From the NCBI RefSeq assembly GCF_030407165.1, contig NZ_CP129111.1, positions 434,001 to 498,000 on the forward strand: a stretch of DNA of 64,000 nucleotides, written 5' to 3'. Source of the DNA: Fontisubflavum oceani (GTDB taxonomy: Bacteria; Pseudomonadota; Alphaproteobacteria; Rhodobacterales; Rhodobacteraceae). Below the pieces are notes generated by a model. That model saw only the letters and a list, made by a program, of their open reading frames with translations, was not told the origin of the DNA and did no database searches. A program made the position numbers and the translations under genes. Shown here in pieces: positions 8,319 to 17,302 of this stretch; positions within the stretch are counted from its first letter, which is position 1; the number at the start of each line of letters is the position of its first letter.

Positions 8319-9334
8319 TTATTTCGCCGGATCATCCGCGTCATAGGCTTCGATGATCTTCGCAACCATGGGATGACGCACGACATCCTTGGCGGTGAAA
8401 TAGTTGAAGCTGATCCCGTCGATGCGTCCCAAAATCCGTTCGGCTTCGGCCAAACCGCTTGAGACACCACGCGGCAAATCCACCTGACTGCGGTCACCGG
8501 TGATAACCATCCGGCTGCCTTGGCCAAGCCGGGTGAGGAACATCTTCATCTGCATCGCGGTGGCGTTTTGGGCCTCGTCCAGCACCACATAAGCGTTCGA
8601 CAGCGTGCGCCCGCGCATAAAGGCCAAGGGCGCGATCTCGATCTGTTTTTCCTCGATCAGCTTGGCCAGTTGCTTGCCCGGCAGAAAATCATTCAACGCG
8701 TCGTAAAGCGGCTGCATGTAAGGATCGACTTTGTCCTTCATATCCCCCGGCAAGAAGCCCAAACGCTCGCCTGCCTCGACTGCAGGGCGGCTGAGGATGA
8801 TCTTATCCACATGACCGTTGATCATCTGGTTCACCGCAACCGCAACCGCCAAATAGGTCTTACCGGTCCCGGCGGGCCCGATCCCAAAGGCCAGTTCGTG
8901 ATTATAAAGCGCGCGTACATAGGCCTGCTGCGCCTGGGTGCGCGGCTCGACTGTTTTCTTGCGCGTACGGATCTCGATATGATCCTCCGCACTCCTTTGA
9001 ACATCTCGATCTGATCGCCGTCGCGGGCCCCTGTGCCTTCGGCGGAATCACCCAAACGGACAACCGCGTCGATATCTCCAGGTTCCAGACCTTTGCCAGA
9101 CTCGACCCGCTCATAGAGCTTTCGCAGCGCTTCGCCCGCCTCGGCGCGCGCCTCTCCCAGAACCGCGAGCATGTTGCCACGGCGCAGGATCTGAACGCTC
9201 ATCAGATGTTCTATTTGTGCGAGATTGCGGTCGAACTCACCACAAAGCTCGATCAACAAACGGTTGTCCGGAAATTCTAACAGCAGTTCCACAGGCGGGT
9301 CGGCGGGGTGCGCAGTCAGCGTGGACAAGTCCAA
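8319..9334 (-). CDS. phoH: PhoH-family ATPase, broken by one frameshift
   Basis: PhoH-like ATPase (YbeZ group), partner of YbeY in RNA metabolism. The N-terminal part (EFPDNRLLIELCGEFDRN, then VQILRRGN) reads in one frame up to QIEMFKG; the rest, with Walker A GPAGTGKT, Walker B VVLDEAQN and ITGDRSQVDLP, reads in another. The join is at 8992-8996, where one base is missing (about FKG-SAEDHIEIRTRKK). Adding it gives 338 residues, normal for the family. I favour the TTG at 9334, six bases after GGGAG; a GTG at 9352 is the alternative. Probably a sequencing error. Confidence 0.9.
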
Positions 9335-9507
9335 TGGGAACTCCCAAATCACATGGCTTGCTTACAGTGTGGCAACCTTAGCGGCGCAAAGCAACATCTT
9401 GTGGCCGATAGCGAACAAAAAGGCGGGTATTGGGCCACTCAGCATAGAAAACGGGCAACCCCAATGGGACCGCCCGCTCAACTTGCCAAATAATCTGAGA
9501 CCGGGGA

Positions 9508-9870
9508 CTATCGCCGCGGAACGCGGTCGCGGATGCCGGGGCTCGCGCTGATTTCGCCAACAACAGAGTTGGGCGGGGCAACCGGCGTGCAAACCGGCAG
9601 ACCACTGCGCGGATCGCGGCGACGGGACCAATATCCTTCCAAGCCATCATCAATCATCCAGATGTGGCAACCATCGGGATCAATAAAAATGCCGGCTTCA
9701 AGCTGGGTTAGCGAACCAGAGTCGCGGCCACGATCCTCCCCAACAGCAATCAGCGGCGGGCCATCGCCCCGCGGTGGACCCACACCCTCAAAGGATTCGA
9801 CGCATCCAGCCAAAGCCAAAGTACAAGCGACAAGGACGGCTGGGGTCTTCATGTTTTCAAGACGGATCAT
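9508..9870 (-). CDS. Small lipoprotein with DPDGC domain
   Basis: A 120-residue predicted lipoprotein: a short basic start, a hydrophobic stretch and the lipobox LALAGC with the lipidated cysteine near residue 23. The mature part holds a segment FIDPDGCHIWMIDDGLEGY ending in PRSGLPVC, which is nearly the same as a segment of the adjacent OmpA-family protein, with both cysteines conserved. The ATG at 9870 has AGGTGA five bases upstream, just past the OmpA-gene stop; an internal ATG at 9852 lacks a good site. Function unknown; an outer-membrane-associated role is likely. Confidence 0.75.
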   Translation of the reverse strand: MIRLENMKTPAVLVACTLALAGCVESFEGVGPPRGDGPPLIAVGEDRGRDSGSLTQLEAGIFIDPDGCHIWMIDDGLEGYWSRRRDPRSGLPVCTPVAPPNSVVGEISASPGIRDRVPRR

Positions 9871-9875
9871 AGCGG

Positions 9876-10463
9876 TCACCTGTAGCAAACGATTTCAACG
9901 CGACGGTTCAACTGCATATTCGCAGCCGAATTGTTTGGCGCGACCGGCTGGCGCTCGCCAAAACCGATCTCGCGCGCCACCTGCGCCCCAACGGAGCGGG
10001 CGACACTGGCCACCGAGGCGGCACGGCGCTGCGACAGGCGGATGTTGTATTCATCCGATGCGCGGCTATCGGTGTGGCCATAAATCGCGTAGGCGAAGGC
10101 CCCGGCACCGCGGAAGAAATCCTCAAGCGCGCGGCGGCCTGCATGGCTGATCCGGGAGCTATCAGTGGCGAAGAGCACATCCGAATTCATCACCGCGCAG
10201 GTGTTGAACTCCATACACACCGGCATCCCATTTCGCGGGTTCACCCGGCCTTCCATATAGCCTTCGACCCCACCATCGGCGACCCAGTGATGGCAGCCAT
10301 CTGGATCAATCCAGATCGTTGGCGCCACCGTGCCCGTAATCGTCGCGCTTTGTTGCGCCTGTGCGGCGCCGGTCGGCAGAAACAGCGCAACCGCCCCCAG
10401 CGCGGCGCCATACAAAGTTGTTCGGACTATCGACCCCACAGCCGATGAGAGTTGTGTAACCAC
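9876..10463 (-). CDS. OmpA-family protein with DPDGC domain
   Basis: About 195 residues: a signal sequence ending near GAAQAQ, a segment IWIDPDGCHHWVADGGVEGY ending in PRNGMPVC, then a C-terminal OmpA-like peptidoglycan-binding domain (FATDSSRIS, YGHTDSRASDEYNIRLSQRRA, RRVEIVCYR). It should sit in the outer membrane or periplasm and grip peptidoglycan. I favour the GTG at 10463, with GGGGGAT about seven bases before; the frame opens further upstream at a TTG at 10478. It is followed after 5 bases by the small lipoprotein that shares the DPDGC segment, so the two are probably one operon. Confidence 0.85.
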   Translation of the reverse strand: MVTQLSSAVGSIVRTTLYGAALGAVALFLPTGAAQAQQSATITGTVAPTIWIDPDGCHHWVADGGVEGYMEGRVNPRNGMPVCMEFNTCAVMNSDVLFATDSSRISHAGRRALEDFFRGAGAFAYAIYGHTDSRASDEYNIRLSQRRAASVASVARSVGAQVAREIGFGERQPVAPNNSAANMQLNRRVEIVCYR

Positions 10464-10687
10464 GTCAGCATCCCCCAATTCTCTGTGCTAAAAGCGCGCC
10501 TGGCAGAGCGCAGCGCAAAACACCATTTATTCGCAGGAGGATAGCAAGTTTTGTGATCTTGTGAAGCCAATTTTACTAAATATAGTTCCCCAGACGGAAA
10601 CACTGCACCACCGCTTGGGGCCATTGTTCGGAAAACGTTGGCTAACCGCGCACCTCTGCCGGGCCGACGTCAGTCAACGCGGCAGCG

Positions 10688-12010
10688 TCAGAGAAGCACG
10701 CCCGCCAAAGAGTTGGCCGCAGAGTTCGTGATTCTGACGCGCGCGATCTCTCCTCGTTGGGTCTCCGGCGCGTCGACATGGACGGCATGCAGATACTCAG
10801 ATTTGCCGACCATCTGCCCCGGCAACCGACCAGGCTTTTCAAACAGGACCGAAACCTCGCGACCCACCATGCCATCTTGGGCGGCGCGTTGCTGCTGGCC
10901 CAGAAGCGCTTGAAGCCGTTGGAGCCGCTCACTTGCCTCATCCGGGTCCACGGGCGCGCGCTCGGCGGCGGGCGTCCCGGGTCGAGATGAGTATTTGAAA
11001 GAGTAAGCTTGGCCATAACCCACCGCGGCAACTAGATCGAGCGTCGCCTGGAAATCCGCCTCGGTCTCCCCTGGAAAGCCAACGATGAAATCGCCGGAGA
11101 GCAGCAGATCGGGGCGCGCCGCACGAATGCGCTCTATCAGGTGAATATAGTGCTCGGCCGTGTGTTTCCGGTTCATCGCCTTCAAAATGCGGTCTGACCC
11201 TGACTGCACCGGCAAATGCAGATACGGCATCAACTTGGCGCAATCGCCATGAGCCGCAATCAATTCGTCTTCCATGTCGTTGGGGTGCGAGGTGGTGAAG
11301 CGGATACGCTCCAGCCCGTCGATTTCGGCCAAACGGCGGATCAGCCGCGCCAACCCCCATTCCGCCCCTTCGGGACCTTGCCCGTGATAGGCATTCACGT
11401 TCTGACCCAGAAGCGTGATCTCGCGGACACCGCGCTCGACCAGGTCTTGCGCCTCGCCCAACAAGCGCTCAACCGGGCGCGACACCTCCGCCCCACGGGT
11501 GTAGGGCACGACGCAGAAGGCGCAAAACTTATCGCAGCCCTCCTGCACGGTCAGAAACGCAGTTGGCCCGCGCGGCGCTTTGCGCCCCTTCGGCAGATGG
11601 GCGAATTTGTCCTCTTCCGGGAAATCCGTGTCGAGCGCCTTACCGCCCTCGGCCAGCGTATCCACCATCGCGGGCAGCCGATGATAGGTTTGCGGCCCGA
11701 CAACCAGATCAACCATGGGCTGACGGCGCATGATCTCCTCGCCTTCGGCCTGCGCCACACATCCGGCCACGCCAATCTTCAGGTCCGGATTGGCCTCGCG
11801 GAGTGGTTTGAACCGGCCCAATTCCGAATAGACCTTCTCCGCCGCCTTCTCGCGGATATGGCAGGTGTTGAGCAGGATCATATCCGCATCATCCGGGCGA
11901 TCGGTCTGCACATAACCCTTCGCGCCCAAAGCCTCGGCCATGCGCTCGCTGTCATAGACATTCATCTGACAGCCATAGGTTTTAACGAAGAGCTTCTTGG
12001 TCTCGGACAT
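10688..12010 (-). CDS. miaB: tRNA-2-methylthio-N6-dimethylallyladenosine synthase
   Basis: Radical-SAM methylthiotransferase that modifies A37 of tRNAs reading UNN codons. The 440-residue protein has the N-terminal UPF0004 domain with cysteines in YGCQMNVYDS, NTCHIREKA and AGCVAQAEG, the radical-SAM motif CDKFCAFCVVPYTRG in the middle, and a C-terminal TRAM domain (around GREVSVLFEKPGRLPGQMVG). The ATG at 12010 gives MSETKKLFVKTYGCQMN, the usual start. It belongs to the conserved miaB-phoH-ybeY-corC-lnt group, although the two envelope genes are inserted after it here. Confidence 0.96.
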   Translation of the reverse strand: MSETKKLFVKTYGCQMNVYDSERMAEALGAKGYVQTDRPDDADMILLNTCHIREKAAEKVYSELGRFKPLREANPDLKIGVAGCVAQAEGEEIMRRQPMVDLVVGPQTYHRLPAMVDTLAEGGKALDTDFPEEDKFAHLPKGRKAPRGPTAFLTVQEGCDKFCAFCVVPYTRGAEVSRPVERLLGEAQDLVERGVREITLLGQNVNAYHGQGPEGAEWGLARLIRRLAEIDGLERIRFTTSHPNDMEDELIAAHGDCAKLMPYLHLPVQSGSDRILKAMNRKHTAEHYIHLIERIRAARPDLLLSGDFIVGFPGETEADFQATLDLVAAVGYGQAYSFKYSSRPGTPAAERAPVDPDEASERLQRLQALLGQQQRAAQDGMVGREVSVLFEKPGRLPGQMVGKSEYLHAVHVDAPETQRGEIARVRITNSAANSLAGVLL

Positions 12011-12147
12011 CGTTGCGGCTCCTGCGGGGTGTTGGCCCTGGCCCATATCTCATGGGCGGGCGACCTTCAACGGGCCGAGCCATTGGAATTGCAATCTTAC
12101 CCATTGCCGGGCACACTGCTTGGCAAAGACCAACCCCGCAGACAGGC

Positions 12148-13020
12148 ATGATTTACCCGACACTTGAGGCGTTCCGCGCCGCCCCAGCTTCCGCGATGGG
12201 CAAAGGCCCTTTCGCAGTCATTGTCGCCGAGGATGCGATCGAGGTTGAGGCAAGTGTTATGCACTGCCTTCAGCTTGGCTTTGGTCGGGTCATTCTGCTG
12301 GCCCCGGATCAGATTGCACTTCCGGATCACCCGGCAGAGATTTCAGACAAGATTGATGTCATCCGCCATCGCACCCGGCAACAAGGGGCGGCGCAGGACG
12401 CGGTCAATGCCTTGATCGACAAAGTGCCGGGGCAGTGGCTGCATTACTGCTACAATGGTGAGTTTCTCTTCTTCCCCTTTTGCGAAGACCGCAGCATTGG
12501 CGAAGCCGTCGCCTTCACGATGGAGGAGCGGCGCAACTCGATCCTAACCTACGTGATCGACCTCTATGCCGACGATCTGACAGCATATCCCAACGGTGTC
12601 TCTCTCGACACCGCGCATATCGACAGCTCCGGCTACTACGCCGCGACCCGGCGCAATGCCGATGATCAAATCCTTGAGCGTCAGTTGAATTTCTATGGTG
12701 GCCTGCGCTGGCGGTTCGAGGAACATGTGCCAGAACCAAAGCGCAAGATTGATCGTGTCGGCTTGTTTCAGGCCCGCCCCGGGCTGCGCTTGCGTGAAAA
12801 TCACACGCTGAATGATGAAGAGATGAACACCTATGAGTGCCCGTGGCATCATTCGCTTTCAGCCACCATCTGTTCCTTTCGGGTGGCCAAGGCGCTCCGC
12901 ACCAATCCCGGCTCGCGTCATGATGTGCCCGATTTCCGCTGGCACAAATCCACACGCTTCCACTGGTCATCGCAGCAGTTGATGCAATTGGGGTTGATGG
13001 AACCGGGGCAATGGTTCTGA
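12148..13020 (+). CDS. Glycosyltransferase family 2-like protein
   Basis: A 290-residue soluble protein of a type often annotated as glycosyltransferase family 2-like in Rhodobacterales. It starts with a Rossmann-like segment (GPFAVIVAEDAIEVEASVMHCLQLGFGRVILL) and has conserved WLHYCYNGEFLFFPFCEDRS, YVIDLYADDL and the end MEPGQWF. No clear DxD motif is visible, so the enzymatic call is by resemblance only. The ATG at 12148 starts MIYPTLEAFRA; the open frame runs further upstream without conserved sequence. It is divergent from miaB and 22 bases before the MFS gene, which it may share a message with. Confidence 0.7.
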   Translation: MIYPTLEAFRAAPASAMGKGPFAVIVAEDAIEVEASVMHCLQLGFGRVILLAPDQIALPDHPAEISDKIDVIRHRTRQQGAAQDAVNALIDKVPGQWLHYCYNGEFLFFPFCEDRSIGEAVAFTMEERRNSILTYVIDLYADDLTAYPNGVSLDTAHIDSSGYYAATRRNADDQILERQLNFYGGLRWRFEEHVPEPKRKIDRVGLFQARPGLRLRENHTLNDEEMNTYECPWHHSLSATICSFRVAKALRTNPGSRHDVPDFRWHKSTRFHWSSQQLMQLGLMEPGQWF

Positions 13021-13042
13021 CATCAAATCAGCGGGGCGGGCG

Positions 13043-14218
13043 ATGCGCCTGATCCGCGATCCAGCCATTCTGGCCTTGATGGGGATGCAAATCACCGTTT
13101 GGGCCGGATTGTTCTATAGCTTTCCAGCCTTGGTGCTTGAATGGCAGGCCGAGTTCGGCTGGCGCAGTCCGGAGATCATGGGCGCCTTCACGCTGGCCAT
13201 CGCGATCTACGCCCTTGGGGCACCGCTCTATGGGCGGCTGATTGATCGCGGCGCGGCCCCTCTGAGCCTGCCGCTGGGGACGGTGATAGGGGCCGGATTG
13301 CTGCTCGGGCTGACGGGGATCGAGACGCTTTGGGCCTTCTATCTAATTTGGGCCGCGATGGGCGTTATCATGGGGCTCTCCCTTTACGAAGCCACCTTTG
13401 CGATCGTCACCCGCGCCAAAGGCCCCGCCGTACGCCAGGCGATCACAGCCATTACGCTTGTCGGCGGATTTGCCAGCACCCTGGCCTATCCGTTGAGCCA
13501 CTGGCTGACCGAGATTGGTGGCTGGCGGTTGGCGCTCTACGTCTTCGCGGCGCTGAATCTGGTCCTTGCGGCACCCCTCGCGACATTCGCCGCGACCCGT
13601 CTGGAACGGGACGCGCGCGCAGACCAACCAAAAGAAACAGAAGACGTGGCAGCGCCGCCTGCAAGGCTCCTCCGCCGGTCGGAGTATTGGCTCGCGGCGA
13701 TCGGTTTTGCGGCCTCAGCCCTGACCTTAGGCATTTTCGTGAGCCATCTTCTCCCGATCATGGCGGCACAAGGGGTGCCAGACGATCTGGCGATCTTGGC
13801 AGCCGCCTTGATCGGCCCCTCGCAGGTGATCGGCCGGATCGCGATGATGGCGGCTGGCCCGCATATCCCCGCCATCCGCATCGCGCAGCTCGCGATGGGC
13901 ACCGTGGCACTCGGCGCTGTGATGATGGCCGCGGCGGGATGGGTTGCCGGGGTGGTCTTGCTCTTCGGGTTCCTGCAGGGCGCAGGTCATGGCGTCGTTG
14001 GCATCATGCGCCCCGTCGTCGCCCGCGAGGTCTTTGGTCAGCGCGATTTCGGTGCCATCTCGGGGGCGGTCGCAACGCCTTATCTACTGCTTTTCGCGCT
14101 GGCGCCATTTTTGGGCGCAGCCCTTTTTGGATTGGCGGGATATGGCCCTGTCTTGATCCTTTGTGTCCTGGCACCACTGGCCGGCGCGGTTCTCCTAAAC
14201 CGGCTCCCGCGCAACTGA
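13043..14218 (+). CDS. MFS transporter
   Basis: A 391-residue major facilitator with about twelve hydrophobic segments and a hydrophilic central loop (LERDARADQPKETEDV) between the two halves. The loop after helix 2 has YGRLIDRG, resembling the MFS motif A region. The substrate cannot be told from sequence; the YbfB/OFA-like monocarboxylate groups are possible relatives. It lies 22 bases after the glycosyltransferase-like gene and ends at a hairpin shared with the convergent hsp20 gene. Confidence 0.85.
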   Translation: MRLIRDPAILALMGMQITVWAGLFYSFPALVLEWQAEFGWRSPEIMGAFTLAIAIYALGAPLYGRLIDRGAAPLSLPLGTVIGAGLLLGLTGIETLWAFYLIWAAMGVIMGLSLYEATFAIVTRAKGPAVRQAITAITLVGGFASTLAYPLSHWLTEIGGWRLALYVFAALNLVLAAPLATFAATRLERDARADQPKETEDVAAPPARLLRRSEYWLAAIGFAASALTLGIFVSHLLPIMAAQGVPDDLAILAAALIGPSQVIGRIAMMAAGPHIPAIRIAQLAMGTVALGAVMMAAAGWVAGVVLLFGFLQGAGHGVVGIMRPVVAREVFGQRDFGAISGAVATPYLLLFALAPFLGAALFGLAGYGPVLILCVLAPLAGAVLLNRLPRN

Positions 14219-14221
14219 AAA

Positions 14222-14241
14222 CGCAGCCCGAAAGGGCTGCG
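14222..14241 (-). terminator. Terminator between MFS gene and hsp20
   Basis: A perfect 8-bp stem CGCAGCCC (14222-14229) / GGGCTGCG (14234-14241) with the four-base loop GAAA. On the minus strand the stem is followed by TTTT, so it fits an intrinsic terminator for the hsp20-like gene. On the plus strand it lies four bases after the MFS stop but lacks a T tract, so it may also trim that transcript's 3' end. Confidence 0.75.
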
Positions 14242-14265
14242 CTCAAATCATAACAAAGCCGGGGC

Positions 14266-14727
14266 TTAGGCCTCAACCGGCTCCGCATCAATCGCTTTGG
14301 GAGCGGCGGCGTTGATCGCGATCTGCCGCGGCTTGAGCGCCTCCGGCACTTCCCGCACCAGATCCACATGCAACATACCGGCCTCATTCGAGGCTCCCGT
14401 CACACGCACATGGTCCGCCAGTTGGAAGCGCTTTTCAAACGCGCGCGTTGCAATACCGCGGTGCAAATAGGTCCGCTTGGTCTCGTCTTTTGCCTTACGC
14501 GCTGCAACGACCAGCTCGGTTTCGCGCTGTTCGACACTCAGCTCTTCATCGGCAAAGCCTGCAACGGCGATCGAGATGCGATAGGCATCTTCATCGGTCT
14601 TTTCGATATTGTACGGGGGGTAGGTGCTGGCACCCACATCTTGGGTCATCACCCGGTCCAAAAGGTCGGCCATTCGGTCAAAGCCAACGGTTGCCCGGTA
14701 AAGGGGCGACAAATCATAGGTGCGCAT
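14266..14727 (-). CDS. Small heat shock protein, Hsp20 family
   Basis: A 153-residue alpha-crystallin-type chaperone. It begins MRTYDLSPLYRATVGFDRM, as IbpA-like proteins do, has the crystallin domain in the middle (YPPYNIEKTDEDAYRISIAV, then LVVAARK), and HRGIATRAFEKRFQLAD near the second half. The ATG at 14727 has GGAGG eight bases upstream; the open frame extends further but without conserved sequence. Such proteins bind unfolding clients in the cytoplasm. I do not see a clear CIRCE or ROSE element in the short leader. Confidence 0.92.
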   Translation of the reverse strand: MRTYDLSPLYRATVGFDRMADLLDRVMTQDVGASTYPPYNIEKTDEDAYRISIAVAGFADEELSVEQRETELVVAARKAKDETKRTYLHRGIATRAFEKRFQLADHVRVTGASNEAGMLHVDLVREVPEALKPRQIAINAAAPKAIDAEPVEA

Positions 14728-14867
14728 AGGGTTATCCTCCATTTGAGCGACAACAATCAGATCGGACGGTCCAGGATCGGACCCGCCCATTGGTGAGTGT
14801 CCCGGCCCCAATTGGGCACCGCGACAGCCATCATGTGTGAAAGTATCTCCGACGTTTCAAGACCGGC

Positions 14868-15716
14868 TCAAGGCCGCACAAACCGCGCGCCCGAGCTTTC
14901 GCGCCCATCATTCGCGCCAGAAAGGCTGCGCACCTGCGGCAGAGAACGTACGAATTGCGCATTCGACCGGTCGAGAAGGTCCAACAGAACCACCAACTCA
15001 CCTTGCAACTCGGCTGACAACGCGACGGGATCATTCCGCCAATCCGCCGTGGCCGAGACCACGGAGACGACATTCATCTGTCCATCGCGGTTCACCATCA
15101 CGGGCGACCCGGAAGACCCCTGCACAACCGAACAAGACAGGACCAAGACGCCAGGATCATCGGCCAAGACCTCGCAGTCATCTTCAAGCGACGCGAACTC
15201 CTCCCGATCCCGGCCATAGGACACAACCTGCACCACATCACCGGTTTCCACGCTGCCACGTGTGGCCATGGGGCGGATCATCTGCTCAGGTATCTCGCGA
15301 TCCAGCTGCAGGAGCGCCATATCGACCCGGATACGCTCCAAATCTTCGGGGCTGCCATAGGTGTATTCGGGATGCAGGATCGTCTGCTTCACACCGCGCT
15401 GCGCCACAACACGCCCGTTGCGAAGACCCGCGTTGAACGACAAGATCGCGTCCGGGCTCCGTGTCACCGTCCCATCTGTCTCATCGAACAGACAATGCGC
15501 CGCGGTCAGAACCAGATCGGGCGCGATCAAGGTTGCTGTGCAAAACCCGGTGCCAGTGTCTAACCGGCCAATAGCCTCCCACCCGCGCAACTCATCCGCC
15601 GTTTGCAATGGGCGCAACGCGGTGTCCGGCTCAATAGTGGGCAGTTGCAGCCCTTGCGCCCAAGCGCCTGAACCAACAAGAAAACATAGACCAAATGCCT
15701 TAAAAAGACGCGTCAT
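14868..15716 (-). CDS. Secreted trypsin-like serine protease
   Basis: A 282-residue exported protease of the S1 family. A signal peptide spans about residues 1-21 (MTRLFKAFG to GAWAQ). The catalytic triad is visible: His in LTAAHCLF, Asp in RVDMALLQLD and Ser in QGSSGSPVMV. Cysteines before the His (GTGFCTATL) and in ASLEDDCEVL and VLSCSVV suggest disulfides. There is no PDZ domain, so it is not DegP-like. The ATG at 15716 has GGAGG six bases upstream. Substrates unknown; convergent genes do not help. Confidence 0.87.
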   Translation of the reverse strand: MTRLFKAFGLCFLVGSGAWAQGLQLPTIEPDTALRPLQTADELRGWEAIGRLDTGTGFCTATLIAPDLVLTAAHCLFDETDGTVTRSPDAILSFNAGLRNGRVVAQRGVKQTILHPEYTYGSPEDLERIRVDMALLQLDREIPEQMIRPMATRGSVETGDVVQVVSYGRDREEFASLEDDCEVLADDPGVLVLSCSVVQGSSGSPVMVNRDGQMNVVSVVSATADWRNDPVALSAELQGELVVLLDLLDRSNAQFVRSLPQVRSLSGANDGRESSGARFVRP

Positions 15717-15869
15717 GACCGGCCTCCAAGCAAAACCGACCCGGCGTTTATCGGGATACTGGGGCGAAATTGAGGCCCATATATGCACCCGGCGCGCACC
15801 GTTGACCCGGGCACTGCCCAGATCAAAAGGCGTGCGCCCGAGGCGCTCAATTTCGTCAGGGGCGAACGA

Positions 15870-17192
15870 TCAGCGCAGTATCGGAACCGCGGAGCCAGAC
15901 GTCCTCTCGGCGGTCAAAGCCGGGGGTTTTGGTCCGCCCGTGGCCCAATCGAGCAGTTCCACGGTATGGACAATCGGAACCTCCGTACCGCCGCCGATCT
16001 GCATCATACAGCCGATATTCCCCGCCGCGATGATGTCGGGGTTTTTCGCCTCCAGCGTTTGCACCTTGCGGTCTTTGAGCTGTTTCGAAATCTCCGGCTG
16101 CATCAGATTATAGGTCCCCGCCGAACCGCAGCACAGATGGCTGTCCGCTGGTTCCACGACATTGAACCCCGCCCGCTTCAACAGATCTTTGGGGTAGGTC
16201 TTAATCTGCTGCCCATGCTGCAAGGAACAGGCGGCGTGATAGGCGATGGTCAACTCTTTGTCCGCCCCCTCGGGCAGGTCGAGTTTCATCAACACTTCAG
16301 AGACATCCATAGCAATCTCGCTCACCGCCTTGGCCTGCTCCGCCAAAGCCTCGTTGCGGAAGATATGCCCGTAATCCTTGACGGTCGTGCCGCATCCGCT
16401 GGTGTTAATGACGACAGCGTCCAGCCCCTCGCCCGTCATCTCCCTGCTCCAGGCCTGAATGTTCTTCGCGGCTGTCGCATGGCTTTCTTTGGTTTTGCCC
16501 ATGTGGTGGGTCAGTGCCCCGCAGCACCCCTGCCCCTCAGCAATCACCACATCGCAGCCGAGCCGCGTCAGAAGCCGGATCGTCGCGTCATTGATATCGG
16601 TATTCAGCGCGCGCTGCGCGCAGCCGGTCATCAGCGCCACCCGCATCTTGCGCTCCCCTTCCGCAGGAAACACTTGCGGGTCGTCATTGCGGCTTACCGG
16701 CGGGATCGTTTTCGGCGCCATTTCAAGCATCGCCTTCAACCGCGCATCCGGCATCAGAGACGCAAAGGGCCGTCCGATCTTTGCCCCCAACAGCGCAAGC
16801 CGGAATCGGGTCGGATAGGGCAGAATCCGCGCCAAAATCCAACGCAACGCCCGATCCGTGAAAGGTCGCTTATAGGTCTGCTCGATATATTCGCGCGCAT
16901 GATCGACCAGATGCATGTAATGCACACCGGATGGGCAAGTCGTCATGCAGGCCAGGCAGCTGAGGCAGCGGTCGATATGTTTGACCGTCTTCTCATCCGC
17001 TGGCCGGTCATTCTCCAACATATCTTTTATAAGATATATCCGCCCTCTGGGGCTATCCAACTCGTCGCCCAAAACCTGATAGGTCGGGCAGGTCGCGGTG
17101 CAAAATCCGCAATGCACACAAGAGCGCAAAATCTCATTTGATCGCGCCGTGGCCGGGTCCAGCAGCTGTTCGGGTGTGAAGGTTGTCTGCAT
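15870..17192 (-). CDS. glcF: Glycolate oxidase iron-sulfur subunit
   Basis: The 440-residue Fe-S subunit of the membrane-associated glycolate oxidase GlcDEF, which turns glycolate into glyoxylate and passes electrons to the quinone pool. Two 4Fe-4S motifs lie near the start: CVHCGFCTATCP (about residues 21-32) and CLSCLACMTTCP. Two CCG-type motifs follow (GQGCCGALTHHMG and SHLCCGSAGTYN). The start MQTTFTPEQL is canonical. The ATG overlaps by one base the TAA of a 36-codon ORF that fills the space after glcE. Confidence 0.96.
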   Translation of the reverse strand: MQTTFTPEQLLDPATARSNEILRSCVHCGFCTATCPTYQVLGDELDSPRGRIYLIKDMLENDRPADEKTVKHIDRCLSCLACMTTCPSGVHYMHLVDHAREYIEQTYKRPFTDRALRWILARILPYPTRFRLALLGAKIGRPFASLMPDARLKAMLEMAPKTIPPVSRNDDPQVFPAEGERKMRVALMTGCAQRALNTDINDATIRLLTRLGCDVVIAEGQGCCGALTHHMGKTKESHATAAKNIQAWSREMTGEGLDAVVINTSGCGTTVKDYGHIFRNEALAEQAKAVSEIAMDVSEVLMKLDLPEGADKELTIAYHAACSLQHGQQIKTYPKDLLKRAGFNVVEPADSHLCCGSAGTYNLMQPEISKQLKDRKVQTLEAKNPDIIAAGNIGCMMQIGGGTEVPIVHTVELLDWATGGPKPPALTAERTSGSAVPILR

Positions 17193-17302
17193 TAGATCAT
17201 CTGCCTATCTCTACTGCCCAGCCGTTTCGCATTGGTCGCCCCATGGCATAAGCTGCCGCTCGCCACCGGATCAAAGCGCATCCTCGATGTGCTGCCGCTC
17301 AT
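17192..17302 (-). CDS. 36-residue ORF bridging glcE and glcF
   Basis: A small frame exactly fills the gap between glcE and glcF. Its ATG overlaps the glcE stop (ATGA at 17302-17299), and its TAA overlaps the glcF ATG (TAATG at 17194-17190). The peptide begins MSGSTSRMRFDPVASG and ends RDRQMI; it has no signal or hydrophobic helix. The stop/start overlaps at both ends are what a translationally coupled gene would show, but they may be chance, as ATGA overlaps are frequent here. No family is recognised. It could also simply keep ribosomes moving from glcE to glcF. Confidence 0.4.
   Translation of the reverse strand: MSGSTSRMRFDPVASGSLCHGATNAKRLGSRDRQMI

Noticed and set aside
15783..17141. 452-codon plus-strand frame opposite glcF.
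   Set aside because: It is antisense to glcF, whose iron-sulfur motifs are clear.
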